A stretch of 64,000 nt of DNA from Ipomoea triloba (taxonomy: Eukaryota; Streptophyta; Magnoliopsida; Solanales; Convolvulaceae): assembly GCF_003576645.1 (NCBI RefSeq), contig NC_044919.1, positions 22,976,246 to 23,040,245 of the forward strand, given 5' to 3'. This document shows positions 11,404 to 22,829 of this stretch, one piece after another. Each line of letters begins with the position of its first letter. The stretch's first letter is position 1. Position numbers and translations under genes: made by a program. The notes below the pieces were generated by a model, which had not been told where the DNA came from, did not search any database, and was given only the letters and a program-made list of their open reading frames with translations.

Positions 11404-11658
11404 CACTCTAAAAGAACCAAATTAACACAGAAACTTTCAAATTATATTCAAAACTAAAGTTTCAAGATACAAAGTTGTTTAAATAAGAAACTAGAAAAAC
11501 TAAAGAGTTGCAAAAATTAAAAACATGCATGGAAACTATAAAATCAACATGATGGGAATTGAAAATATAAATAATGACCTTGGTTTTGGTTTCCCCTTGT
11601 ATAATGACATTTTCTACAAATGTTTCACCATTCAGATCTCTAGAATCCACTCCAGTGG

Positions 11659-12039
11659 CTAGTAAAATTCATTAGCAGGCATGAATGGTTTTGGGTACAC
11701 AACCGGACCAATGACAATCTCTTCACAATCATTTTCTCCCTCTTTTATATTTTCATCTCCAGGATTAATAAACCTTCGAGCCCAACCTTCAACCGAATAG
11801 TAGTCAGGTTCTTTTCTCTTCAAACATTTCTTAGTCCATGCCTCTTGTGCGAGTGGTGGATTTTGAGATTTAGGAAAGTAAGTAGCCTTGACTCCATGCG
11901 CAGGTTGCCTTTTAATCTGAACAAGTGTCCTTGTAGGAAAGAGGGAGTGTTTATTTGGAGTAACTTCAGTCAATAGATTTTCAGCTTGAATGTTCATATT
12001 AAAAGTTTTACCTTGTGTCCCCAATGGAGCTATTGCCAT
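11659..12039 (-). CDS. Small ORF downstream of gag in the TR-GAG-like element, unknown
   Basis: 126 codons from MAIAPLGTQGK to the stop at 11659, ending about 60 bases before the purine-rich tract and 3' LTR. The product is hydrophilic, Lys/Pro/Glu-rich, with EAWTKKCLKRKEPDYYSVEGWARRF in the middle (residues about 75-100) and an acidic stretch DENIKEGENDCEE. No signal peptide, membrane segment or known motif is visible. It lies in the same element and on the same strand as gag and could be the divergent C-terminal half of gag or an accessory protein. It may also be a chance open frame, though its composition is not low-complexity. Confidence 0.35.
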   Translation of the reverse strand: MAIAPLGTQGKTFNMNIQAENLLTEVTPNKHSLFPTRTLVQIKRQPAHGVKATYFPKSQNPPLAQEAWTKKCLKRKEPDYYSVEGWARRFINPGDENIKEGENDCEEIVIGPVVYPKPFMPANEFY

Positions 12040-12129
12040 TATTAGTTGTTCTTGAACCTTGATTGTAGTCTAGTGCTTGGGAGTTTATTGAAGTTGATTG
12101 TAGCATGCTGGAATTTCACATGATCTCGT

Positions 12130-12807
12130 CCATAACATGTCATCTGCATATCTACTAACATTATGATATTTATGAAAGAAATGTATCTGGTAATCCCATG
12201 GCAAATATTGTTCAATCAGAAGTATTCTCATTTTCCCCCATGTTTTCACTGAGCATTTACCTTATCTTATTATGTTGTTCTGAATAGTCTTCCACCATGC
12301 CAGAGCTCTTCCACATAGCATGCTGGCAATAAATTTTGCTTGCTTATTTTCAGGAACTTCAAACATGCCAAGGTAGTTATCAACTTTTGAACACCAATCC
12401 AAGAAGGTCTCTGAATCTAAGCATGCATTGAAGGTTGGTAGATCATGCTTTGGTTGGTACTGGCTTTGCATGGGAAAAATGTTAATGTTGAGTTTTTTCT
12501 CAGAATCATCACTATTATTATTTTTAAGTGATGGTTCTGCCTGCCGACGTTGTAGAAGAAGAAATTGGTTTGCATGATTTACTAGTGGGTCTCGTTCATG
12601 GTTGGTAGCTTGAGGAACTCCATTACCATTTATACGAAGACTAATATCAGCAAGAAGATTGCGTAAATCGAGTAGCTCACGATTTACATTTTCTTCTTGG
12701 CTCAGAAAATCTACCCAAAGGGCATCCACTCCACGGTCACCAGCGCCGTTGAATGGGTTGTTATCCTTGTTTTTTATACCGCCTTGCGCCATATTGGGTC
12801 GTGACAA
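12130..12807 (-). pseudogene. Ty3/gypsy-type gag with one in-frame stop
   Basis: The open part (12807-12262, 181 codons) starts MSRPNMAQGG 45 bases inside the primer site. Its C-terminal half has the Retrotrans_gag pattern: LPTFNACLDSETFLDWCSKVDNYL, then PENKQAKFIASMLCGRALAWWK. A TAA at 12262 is followed in the same frame by VKTWGKMRILLIEQYLPWDY and HNVSRYAD, which is the normal continuation of this capsid domain, so one stop splits a longer gag. Such a protein would form particles able to package element RNA. No zinc knuckle is visible before the frame ends at about 12130, and no pol follows. Confidence 0.65.
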
Positions 12808-12851
12808 TTGGAGAGGGCTATGCCGCTATCTCGGTTGTCGCCTAGGAACTT

Positions 12852-12866
12852 GGCTCTGATACCAAC
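12852..12866 (-). other. Primer-binding site, initiator-Met tRNA type
   Basis: The minus strand reads GTTGGTATCAGAGCCAAG just inside the LTR that ends GGCCTACA. It matches the 3' end of initiator tRNA-Met. Confidence 0.75.
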
Positions 12867-13089
12867 TCATGTAGGCCAAGGGAAACGATACCAACAAGTG
12901 ACAAAAAGAGAAAACTCTCAAAGAACCAAATTAACTCAAAAACTTTCATATTATATTCAAAACTAAAGTTTAATGATACAAAGTTGTTTAAATAGGAAAC
13001 TATCCTATAAAAACTGAAGAGTTGCAAAAATTAAAAACATGCATGGAAACTATAAAATCAACATAATGGGAATTTGAAATATAAATAAT

Positions 13090-13990
13090 ATTTAAAGCTA
13101 ATCCAAATTTCCAATAAAAGTAGCCACCAAAACTCCATGTCTCTTAGACTTCCTGCATGTGACTATTGTACTATTATTTCCTCAAGTCATGTTCCGCATC
13201 AGATCTTTAATGTCACAAGAAAGATTGAATGGTTTGACGATTTTGTGTATTGAGAATATTAATCCTGATGCAACTATCGATGATTTTACATCGATTAAAG
13301 TACATAGAAATTTCTTGTCATTATTATTTTTTGTTTTTAAAAAATTGTTGAAAATTTTCTAATCTTATTTCATGTTATTTGATATTATCATTTTTTAATA
13401 TTATTAAATTTAAATTTTAGTTTTTCTATATAGGGCCTTTTTATTTTAATATACATAAGAGATTAATGATGTTTTTAAAGATTTCAAGAACATCAAGTTG
13501 AATGAAGAGCCTTATGTGGAACTCACTCAGAAGAAATTGCATGCTGATGACGATGGTTCTAAAGAGTTTTCCATGGAGAAGAGTTCAACAAAAGAAATAC
13601 TAGTAGAAGATGTAGGCATTTCTAAAACTCTTCAACTAGAAGAGGTACAACGAACATAAGATTTAAATAGTTTAAAAGATATCTCTGAAAGGATTAGTGT
13701 AAAACTTGATATTCAATGTGAGTTGAGATCAGATGACTTAGAGATCATCCCCTCGAGCAAATCATTAGACGCATAGGAGGAGCACGTTTGAAGTCAGGTG
13801 CAAAATACGAATCCATGTTTACATGCTTCATCTTACAAATTAAGCGATAAACTATAAAAGAAGCCTTAGGTAACTCTCACTAGCTAGTTCAAAGTAATGC
13901 AAGAAAAATTAATTTAATTTGAGAGAAGCGAAGTATATGAAAGTTAGTTCTAATATGAAATATAAATAATGTTATTTTCATAAACTGGTC
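13090..13990. other. AT-rich stretch, no gene recognised
   Basis: Short broken frames only. The part from 13450 to 13800 is moderately coding-like on the plus strand but is interrupted and matches no family that I can name. It may be the upstream part of the copia relic that begins near 13998. Confidence 0.3.
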
Positions 13991-13997
13991 TTTCGGA

Positions 13998-14335
13998 ACA
14001 AGATGAATGAATATATTATTGTTCTCAGGTATAAGACAAGATTAGTTACAATAAGATATTCCCGACAAGAATTAATAGATTTTGATGAAACCTCAATTCA
14101 TCTGGCTAGATGGGAGGAAATAAGAATTTTCATAGCATATGCAACTCACAAGAACTTTATGGTTTATCAAATGGATGTCAAAAGTGTGGGTCTTAATAGA
14201 TTACTTGAATAAGAAATCTATGTCAAACAGTTCCAAGGCTGTATTATGAAGTGTGCTAAGAACAATGTTTATGAGTTGAAGAAAACACTATACAAGCTGA
14301 AGTAATCGCTAAGAGTCTTGCATGACATACACTCT
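13998..14335 (+). pseudogene. Ty1/copia reverse transcriptase relic (SIRE-like)
   Basis: The plus frame reads NKMNEYIIVLRYKTRLVT, then DFDETSIHLARWEEIRIFIAYATHKNF and [16 protein letters not shown], a stop, then EIYVKQF and NVYELKKTLYKLK. This follows the N-terminal half of copia RT as seen in the SIRE-type pol at about 56250-56560 ([56 protein letters not shown]). The palm motif ahead of YVDD is degraded and the YVDD block itself is missing. At least one stop is present and the upstream pol is lost. It is a dead fragment with no LTRs nearby. Confidence 0.75.
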
Positions 14336-14339
14336 ATTT

Positions 14340-15955
14340 ACCATTTTTTTTTTTTTTTTGAGAAAGGATTCAACAATAGGAAAGTGTTGAAACTCTCGTC
14401 AGGGTTGAAGGTTGAGATCACATATTGTTGGAACAAATTTACGTAAATGATATCATTTTTTAATCTATCAACAAGGAGCTTTGTAACAATTTTTGAAATT
14501 GATACAGGCCAATTCAAGAAAATGAAGAAAGACATTTTAATAAATAAATCGAACAATATATACAAGGGATTCGATCAAGAATTTTGGCGTTAACAGTAAG
14601 AACATATAGAGGTGTATTTAATTAAGACTTTTATGCACATTCAAAGATTTTAAAGTGATTTACTCTATTCTTAGTAAAATAAACAGAAAATAAAAAATCA
14701 AAGTATATGAATGTTTATGAAAGTTATGAAATGTACTGTATAATTTAGTGGGAATAGATAAAAAGTTTATTTGGTTTAGACAGTTAAAAAAGTCTGTCGA
14801 GAAAGCAAATAAGTTTAGAGTTAGAGATTAGATTTCAACTTCTTATATTTCTGAAAAAAAAAAAGAAAAAAAGAAAAAAAGAAAAAAAAAAGAGTTCACA
14901 AAAATCCTAATTTGAGAGAGACTAGCAATTGGCTTTTAAAGACTCTTTAAAAGTCTGAATGGAATATCATCAGTTCATAAAAGTCTTAACTGAATGCATC
15001 CCAAACACTTTAACAAAGTTTGATTTAGATTAAATACATTAGTAGAATCCATCCTTAGAGATAATAAGGATAATGGTAAATTAAGAGGATTACATCTAAA
15101 ACACTAAAAATTAAACTATTTTCAACTACTATGTAGTGTGATGACACCTCTATTACTATTTTAAATGAATGGCCGGTGACATGATTGAGCCTCGGAAGTA
15201 GGGGTATTAATTCTTTGTGCTGAGAAAATTATGCGAAAACTTTTAAAGTACAAAGTTCTATTCACCTTCTCCCTTCTATATATTACGGAGTACATTATAT
15301 CAATCAAGAATTAGTTTTGTAGTATTTTTTTTTGGCAAAAATCTGATTTGAATACCTTGTGGGTATTGATAAATGCATTTGAAATGAGTACACATTTAAA
15401 GTATTCAAGTACTATGTACTAATTTGTGTAATTGTGTTTCAGTTCTAGTCTTAAATGAGGAAGTTCCCACATTATTCCCATACCTACATATGAGCGTATG
15501 TTAAGTAATATTCATTTTAAATGTAAAATAATTTTAAAAATAAGTAACGTAATCAAAGTGTTAAGCTAAGAATGATATATTAAATTTAAAATTAAGGCCA
15601 CAATATTCAAAATACGAAAAGTAAAAGAAAAAGTAATATTAAGTGCAAGATCCGCACATCATGGGGTGATGGTGACATGCATATGCATACATTCAGAATG
15701 GATGATACATCATTAATCATCATGTACATGTGACAAGACCCTTCATCGTGGAAAAAAAAACAAAAAACAAAAAAAAAAAACAAAACAAAGAAAAATAAGA
15801 ATTTACAAATGAAGAAATTCAAAAAAGTGCAAAGAAGCCTCCAGTGTATGTATGGAAAGCTAAGGTGGACATGAGACTGAAAGGACACTAAGGTTTCTAA
15901 CACTTGGATTCGTTTACAAACATACATACAAATTTTAATTGCTCTGCTTTAAATT
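14340..15955. other. Intergenic, nothing recognised
   Basis: AT-rich DNA with homopolymer runs (T-run near 14342, A-rich tracts 14860-14893 and 15750-15790). Open frames here are T/A-rich runs translating to Phe or Lys and have no domain signature. Confidence 0.4.
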
Positions 15956-15959
15956 TATT

Positions 15960-16480
15960 TCTAGGGCTCAACATTCTCACGTGGCAGCCGTTGGACTTTT
16001 TGTGCAAATCATTCGATATTTGATCCACAACGTGGCATGGGGCAAATTATTGTCTTTATCGCGGTCTAAAACAACATTATTTTGATATTAAAAAAAAATT
16101 CCGTGATCCGTACATGTATTAGAAATATGAACATTATAAGGTAAGATAATACATTTTATGAGTTAGAATAATGCACTTTATTTATTAGAATAATATATTT
16201 TATAGGTGTTAGAATATAATAATGAAATTTCTGGTTAAGATGATGTGTTTTATGTGTTAAAATAATGTGTTTTATATGTGTTAGAATAATGAAATTTATA
16301 GGATAAGACAATGTATTTTATAAGTTAGAATAATGTATTTTATGTGTTAAAATATTATATTTTATGAGTTAGAATAATGTATAATATACTTTATGTGTTA
16401 AAATAATATATTTTATGTGTTTTTGGACCATAGTCCACACAGCTGTGTGAATTGCGACCCACTCAATAATGATTGGTGGC
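15960..16480. repeat. TTTTATGTGTTAGAATAATG minisatellite region
   Basis: From 16130 to 16430 about a dozen 25-30-base units of the form TTTTATGNGTTARAATAATG follow one another. The flanks (CACGTGGCAGCC near 15978 and GGACCATAGTCCACACAGC near 16424) look like ends of a small non-autonomous element, but clear inverted termini or a target duplication were not found. Confidence 0.5.
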
Positions 16481-19040
16481 ATGAGAAAGAATGTGATTTT
16501 GGTCCCCAATTATAAAATTCTATCTGTTTAAGTTTTTATCTTTTTCAAATTTTAAAACATATCCTTGGTTTTACAATTTTTCTCAAAAAATAAAATAAAA
16601 TAAAAATCCTTGGTTTTACAATAGAAGTTATAAAATTCGTCTTTCAAACAATGAAATTGTTAATTTTCATTACAATTTAACTCATATTCCACGTCTGATA
16701 AGAATGCGTTTTTTTATTAGTAAAAGTGGCACGAAAATTACGATTTTAAATTTTAAATTTAAAGTTAAAAGTGTATTCTACAGCAATTAAAAGTTAAGAT
16801 GACTAGACCTGCATAATTGGGGAATTAAAAACACATTTTCTTTATATAAATATAATCCTAATTGACTCACCTTGTTAATTATGTTTTGATATTATACGTG
16901 TTTTGATTTTTAACCTTTTTCATGCAAACATTTTTATCATTTCATTAAGAAAAAATTAATCTCCTATGATGTGTGAGCTAGATTGGTTAGATTTTTTTGT
17001 AACTATTACACTTTCCCTTATAAATACTACAATTTTTTTATAAGTAATTTTTCACCCTCGAACATCACATTTTGATTTTGTTTCTTTTTTTGTTTTTTGT
17101 TTTTTTTTTTTTTTTGAAGAATGAAACATTATGTTTTTATTTAAAAATATTACTTGTATCATCAAGTGCATCAAATTTTTGCTCATAAGTATTACACTTT
17201 CCCTTATAATAAATAACCAATCAATTCATCTCTGATTAGTATTACACTTTTTTTCATAACTACCTAGTCAACTCTTAGCTTAAATATTACATTTTGATTT
17301 AAAAATATTACATTTTTACCTCAAAAGTATTGCACGTACTTCCACTACTTATAAGTAACAAACAATTTATACATGATTACTATTACACTTTCCAGCATAA
17401 GCATTGCTTTTTCATCTTGGACCGACCCGTCTCATAGAAAAAAAATCTATCCTAGAGACAGTCTCACATGATACTCACCTTTTATTAAATATTATACATA
17501 TTAAATTCCATCTCTTTCTATTTTTTAACAACTTTGAGAATGATTTTCTACTTTGTTGAAATGATTTAATTAACTTAATTAATAAGAGGAATGGAGAAAG
17601 TTCGAATGGTAGGATACCATCTTTGGCTACAAGTTCCAGGCTTGGGCATGCATATGTGGTTAAAGAAGGGGCAGATGGTTAGAAAGTTAAGGCTTAGGTT
17701 TATTTGCGAAAAAAGGGTTGGGGATATATATGGAGGAAGTTGCATTGTGACAACACAATTCAATACTTCAATTCAAAAGATGACAAACAACCATACTTAA
17801 CATTATATGTTTTTGAGAAAAAACAGATCAGATATTTCTGAAATCAACAATGTCAATATTTGGAAAGGTTGGGTCAGAAACATTTCCAGAACCATGATTG
17901 AGGGACACTCATTAATTAAAGTATCTAGATAATTTTAATTCATGCCTACTTTTCTCATTTGACAAGACTCCTCCTCTTCACTAAATCATCTTAGCCATTA
18001 TATACTCGCACTCAATTATATTATACAGAAAGTGATAGTTTGGGCAATTGTCATGTTAGTCAGGTAGTTAATTTGATAATCACAATTGTCAAGATCAAAG
18101 AGTTATCAGTAAGTCTAAAGTTATAGTTGGATTCAGTTCTTCAAGTCACACCATGCTTAAAATGGGATACTAATTACTTGTATGAATTAGCGTGTATCAC
18201 TACGCCAAAAGTTATAACTAGTAGGAAAAACTTTATTTCTTTATAGTTGCATAGTAGTCACACGTTTTAAAGACAGGATGCTGAACTTGACTCTCCAAGT
18301 TGCTGTCCAACAACAATGTTCCAAGTTTCAATGTTTACATGGACACATAAGGTTAAAAGAAATGCCACATCAGTGTAAAATCTGCGCCATGTCAGCATGA
18401 AGACAGGGAAACCTGCTAAAAGTTCTAGGTGAACTTTTTTTTTTGGGTTTGTGGCTCGATATATACGATATGAAAGTTCAGGGTGCGGCATGAATAATTG
18501 GATATAGTTCATGGTGCTAAATGACATTTTAGCCTAATTTTTATTAAGTTCAATTGATTAGAATTGATTTATATATAATTTGTTGTTATTAGGTCCAATT
18601 AAATTGTCTATAATTATATATATTATTTACTCTGTTTTTTCCAAGTTAATCTAAAAATAATTAAAAATAATGTAATCCATATCTATTTTAAAAATTTTTA
18701 TTTTATGTATATTAAATTTTTATAATTAAATATTACGGAGTAATTTTAACATTATTTCCTCTTTCTTTTGCACATTTCCGTATTAATTTTAAAACATTAC
18801 CCTATAATATTATCCGTATATATGAAAGTAAAAAAGGGAGTTGAATAGACTTTTTACAACATTTTAAAAATAGCTTTATAGAGATTGAATTTCGAAAAGC
18901 AATTTTAAAAATTCAAGTGCGCAATGGAAGATTCAAAGAAAACTGCCTAAACGATTTAGTAAAGATTTGCTCAAAAATGTTTGCTTATGTGTGTTGAGCT
19001 CAAGAAAATAAGTATTCAAATATAAAGAGTAAAGAGTAAG
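16481..19040. other. Intergenic, nothing recognised
   Basis: AT-rich, without a coding frame that I can support. A somewhat GC-richer block at 18260-18540 has short frames on the minus strand with no domain. Homopolymer T runs near 17090-17115. Confidence 0.4.
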
Positions 19041-19045
19041 AGAGA

Positions 19046-20452
19046 TTAGGTTTGCGGACTAACACCAGGGCGAACACAAGCAACACCCCAGGGTTGAGGC
19101 ACAGGACCACCAGCAGGCTGCAAAACAGGCTTAGAAGCAAAAGGAAAAATCTGCTCATCAAAACGTACATGGCGACAGATAAAGACCTTGTTAGTGTTTA
19201 AATCCATACATCGATACCCCCGAAATGACTCAGGATAGCCAAGAAAGACACAAGAAGCAGACCGGAAACTCATCTTATTACGATTGTAAGGGCGGAGGTA
19301 CGGATAACACAAACACCCGAACACACGCAAAAAAGAATAGGACGGAGGAGAACGATGAAGCATAAAATGTGGACTATTATCACGTAGAACCGATGTAGGC
19401 ATCTTATTAATCAAATACACCGCAGACTCAAAAGCATAGTCCCAATATCAAGACGGAACAGAGGCATGCGAAAGCAATGCTAGGCCAATCTCAACAATGT
19501 GCCTATGCTTACGCTCAACACGACCATTTTGTTCATGAGTGTAAGCACAAGACTGCCTATGACGAATGCCGAGCTTAAGAAACTCAGAATGTAGCTTCTT
19601 AAACTCAACACCCAGATCAGACTGAATTGATTTAATGCGACAATTAAAAGAACGTTCGACTAAAGCACGAAACTGAGCAAAAATCGCATATAAATCAGAC
19701 TTTAAACGCATAGGAAAGAACCATGTATAACGAGTAAAATCATCAACAAATATCACAAAGTAATGATATCCATTAACAGAAGTAACGGGCGCAGGCCCCC
19801 AAATATCAGTATAGACTAAGTCTAAAACATGTAAACTAGAAGACTCAACCCGAGAAAGAGGGAAACGCACAGATTTCCCCATCTGACAAGCACTACATAA
19901 CGAATCTTTATGACTAGACGAACTAACTAAACAGGATTTGAAAATACGACTCTGAACTCGAGAATGAGGATGACCCAAACGTCCATGACACACAAAAGCC
20001 GACGCACGAGTCGAAAGAAAAGCAGATGCAGAAGAGACTGGTAGAGTATACAGGCCACCCGAACTCTTACCCCGGAGGAGCACCGCCTTGGTGCGGATAT
20101 CCTTCACAATAAAGAACGAGGGATAGAATTCAAAAAACACATTATTTTCCGAGGCAAATTTCTGAACGGAAAGTAAAGAAGCAGATAGCCCAAGAACATG
20201 AAGTACACAAGACATACTAAACGAACGTAAAGGAGTAGATATCAACGTATGGCCAACACTAGAAATAGGTAAGGTCTTACCATCACCAACGCGTAGAGAA
20301 TCACCACTTGTATAGACATCGGAGGCAGTCAGAATACCACTATTCGGAGTAGCATGGTTGGTGGCACCAGTGTCAGGAAACCAGGTCTGAGAATCCACTA
20401 ACTCACCCAAAGAAGCATCCTGATAGACCATATTAGCCTGCGAGCCATCAGA
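19046..20452 (-). pseudogene. pol: Ale-type copia protease-integrase, truncated
   Basis: Continues the gag frame. The protease active site is in WFPDTGATNHATP (DTG) near 20385. The integrase zinc-binding region (GRLGHPHSRVQSR to CSACQMGKSVRFPLSR) is at about 20000-19860. The core has DIWGPAPVTSVNGYHYFVIFVDDFTRYTWFF and SIQSDLGVEF. A stop after SHASVPS (about 19448) corresponds to an open codon in the 42.1-kb copy (SKFWDY), so it is a nonsense change. The frame then resumes with YLINKMPTS, LCYPYLRPYN and FLGYPESFRGY and ends in the linker at 19046. Reverse transcriptase and RNase H are absent, so the copy cannot move by itself. Confidence 0.85.
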
Positions 20453-21424
20453 TTAGCGGCGGTAACATGTCACAGCAAAGTGACCCAGGATGTCGCAAAT
20501 TTGGCACCGAATCGCACCACCACCACCGGAACGGGAGCGACCACCCCCACTAGCAAACTGCCCGCCACCACGACGCTGCTGCCCGCGCCAGTTCTGCCGA
20601 CCAGCAGGCGGCTGTGAGCTACCTCGCCACTGCTGACCACCACGGCGGCCTCCGCGGTTGGAACCTGAACCTCGCCGAGCGAGATTAGCCACACCAATAA
20701 CGCCGCCGACCACCTGCGGGTACTCACTGGCGAGAGAGAGCTCCTGGGAACCCAACAAATCAGCGAGCTGCTCCAAAGTAAATGGCTCCGGGCGAGACGA
20801 TAGCGAGGCCGTGAACGCGCTGAACTCCGAACACAGTCCCCGGAAAACGTAGATATTCTGCTCATCATCCGACACCAGCCGGCCGGCAAGCACCAAGTCC
20901 TCAAGGAGCACCTTCACCCGGCCAAGATAGTCCGCAACCGCGGCCTCTCCCTGCTGTATCGTCTGCAACTGCGTGAGGAGATGGACTGTCCGAGCACGCG
21001 AAGTGGAGGCCAACGCAAGCTCGATGGACCGCCAGGCTGCCATGGCAGTATTCCGATCGAGAACCAGCGGCATTACCTCCTCACTGAGAGAGGAGATGAT
21101 CATGGAGAGGATGCCCTGGTCTTGCTGCACCCAGGCATGATACGCCAGATTTGGAGGACGAACGGCAGTAGCGGACGACGCCTCACCGGCGGGAAGAGGA
21201 AGAGTAGCCGCCGGACAAGGAATAGTGCCATCCACGAAACCCATGAGATTCTGACCTCTCAAAAATGGAACAAGCTGAGCTCTCCAGAACACAAAATTCT
21301 GGCTAGTGAGTTTGATACTCACATAATGGTGAGCCGATGATAACGAGATCGGCACCGAAGGAATCACCGCATCAGAAATAGTCCGCTCGGAAGAAACGGC
21401 GGCAGAACTGTCATTAGCGGCCAT
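20453..21424 (-). CDS. gag: Ale-type copia gag
   Basis: 323 codons from the ATG at 21424, 18 bases inside the primer-site remnant. Gag forms the virus-like particle and binds element RNA. The N-terminal half has the UBN2/copia gag pattern: SIKLTSQNFVFWRAQLVPFL near residue 36, YHAWVQQDQGILSMIISSLS near 94, and TSRARTVHLLTQLQ near 138. The C-terminal third is Gly/Arg-rich (residues about 240-300) and ends in one CCHC zinc knuckle, CQICDILGHFAVTC, directly before the stop. The stop (TAA at 20453) is in frame with the protease ORF that follows after 7 codons, so it is either a nonsense mutation in a gag-pol polyprotein or a read-through point. No other break is seen in gag. Confidence 0.85.
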   Translation of the reverse strand: MAANDSSAAVSSERTISDAVIPSVPISLSSAHHYVSIKLTSQNFVFWRAQLVPFLRGQNLMGFVDGTIPCPAATLPLPAGEASSATAVRPPNLAYHAWVQQDQGILSMIISSLSEEVMPLVLDRNTAMAAWRSIELALASTSRARTVHLLTQLQTIQQGEAAVADYLGRVKVLLEDLVLAGRLVSDDEQNIYVFRGLCSEFSAFTASLSSRPEPFTLEQLADLLGSQELSLASEYPQVVGGVIGVANLARRGSGSNRGGRRGGQQWRGSSQPPAGRQNWRGQQRRGGGQFASGGGRSRSGGGGAIRCQICDILGHFAVTCYRR

Positions 21425-21449
21425 GAAAAATAACCTAGCGATGATACCA

Positions 21450-21563
21450 GATTAGGTTTGTATATTCAGTGTATCAATCGTATAAGTTTACATAGGAAAT
21501 AAATATATACTAGTACAGAGTTATAAGAAGACTAGAAGTAGTCTATATCTATGATTCCTAATA
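21450..21563 (-). repeat. 5' LTR of the minus-strand Ale-type element
   Basis: On the minus strand it begins TATTAGGAATCATAG at 21563, as the LTR of the 40.5-kb element begins TATTAGGACTC, and ends before TGGTATCATCGCTAGG. A TATA-like TATATATTTATTT lies inside. The primer site matches initiator-Met tRNA for only eight bases (TGGTATCA). No 3' partner remains. Confidence 0.5.
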
Positions 21564-21599
21564 AGAGATATTGAGGCAAGTTTTTATATTGGTCTGAGA

Positions 21600-22820
21600 A
21601 AACCTCCTACTTCACGCTTCTCCTAAAGACAAGATGGATTGCACTAGTTTTTATTTCATGTTCTTCGTTGTGACACATCCTTCTTCAATGGTCTACCACC
21701 CAGTCACCATGAAAAGGATGAAATATGAACTGAGTTGTCAATCAAGAAGAATAATCTTAATTTGGACAAAATCGCAAGGATTCCTGATGTTCTTAGAGCT
21801 TGAATGGCTAAGAGCTTTAGAAAATTTGTGCAAGCTTGTAATGATATCTGTTACTCGTATATTTTTCATATCACTTTTTAATGCTTAAGGACATGCTTTA
21901 TTTATAGTGTTGAAGGCCTAAAGAGCTGAATGTTTGAAATATTTCTATTGGCGTCTTCTTAAAAGGTAGGTGTCCAAAAGCTTGCCACTTCCTCTTATTG
22001 CTACACACTATTGGGTAATGCCTTTTTCCTTATTCGAACATGACACTAACCACTTTGTTGAAAAAGTTGTGTCTTTGCATGTTGGCTCTTTGTCAGAAGT
22101 TGCCTCAGAGTTAGATGTTTTTGGAGAGTGTTCACAACAACTCTTATCACTAAGAGACAATTGACTTTCCTTGTATGTTTTGTACTTCTCTATCAATTAC
22201 ACTCATTGAAGATTTGCTGGTCTAAGACTTAGAATTGATGTAACTAAGGTCGGATGCTAAAACATCTATTGGAAGATCCTACAACATGCACTTTAGATCT
22301 ACCAATTTGACCATACTAATGCTACAAGAGGTCTATCGGGCTAGGTCAACTAGAAATGAATCTAGTCAGCTTTCCTTAAGCAACCTTTTGCAATTGTCGA
22401 ACCTTTACTACAACTCCTAAAGTATGCCAAAGGTAAAACCTTTATGGGAATGCTCTTATGACTAATACAACAAGAATGGGGAATCTATATATTCCTTATC
22501 TATATGAGTAACATCATCACAATCTATATATATAATAGTTCTTCCTAACAATTTCCTCTATTTAAATGATGTCAAAACACTAAATTTAAAGAAAAACATT
22601 TATGCACCCACCCGAAAACTTACTTTATTTCACAAAATTTGAGTATAAATAAGGCATTATCATCCACAAAGAATACAAATAATCCTTAGAAGAATAAAGA
22701 ATCTTTATATGATTGAGCATTTTCCACCGCTATCTCTTGATGCCCATTTCTTCCATAAATGTCAACATCTAGCCACAAACCCTTAGGGTCATTGAGATCT
22801 CTACTTGTAGCTTTGTAGCA
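21600..22820 (-). other. Possible copia LTR relic; otherwise unassigned
   Basis: At about 22540-22556 the minus strand reads GAAATTGTTAGGAAGAAC preceded by GACATCATTTAAATAGAG, which resembles the purine tract and LTR start of the SIRE-type element at 62710-62733. If so, a decayed SIRE-like LTR runs left from about 22549. There is no partner LTR and no coding remnant. The ORFs at 21634-21888 and 21970-22164 have no recognisable domain. Confidence 0.25.
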
Positions 22821-22829
22821 CTGCCTAGT

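Larger units (their letters stand above)
11404..13089 (-). mobile_element. Short-LTR, gag-only retrotransposon (TR-GAG-like)
   Basis: Terminal direct repeats of about 220 bp are seen at 12870-13089 (complete, 5' in minus sense) and 11404-11577 (3' copy lacking its outer 45 bases because the family-X element inserted there). Shared text includes AAAGAACCAAATTAAC, ATATTCAAAACTAAAGTTT and AAAACATGCATGGAAACTAT. Internal order on the minus strand is primer-binding site, gag, a second small ORF, a purine-rich tract near 11580-11600, then LTR. No protease, RT, RNase H or integrase fits in the 1.3-kb interior. The layout matches non-autonomous TR-GAG elements, which keep gag but depend on others for reverse transcription. 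Confidence 0.65.
19046..21563 (-). mobile_element. Ale-type Ty1/copia element, 3'-truncated
   Basis: Minus-strand element with a short 5' LTR (about 21450-21563), a primer-site remnant, gag, then protease and integrase. It breaks off at about 19046 in the linker before reverse transcriptase, so RT, RNase H and the 3' LTR are missing. Its proteins closely parallel the plus-strand Ale-type copy at 40523-44314. Confidence 0.8.

Noticed and set aside
15607..15927. 106-residue Phe-rich minus-strand frame
   Set aside because: Made by A-rich tracts; no domain or signal-peptide logic.
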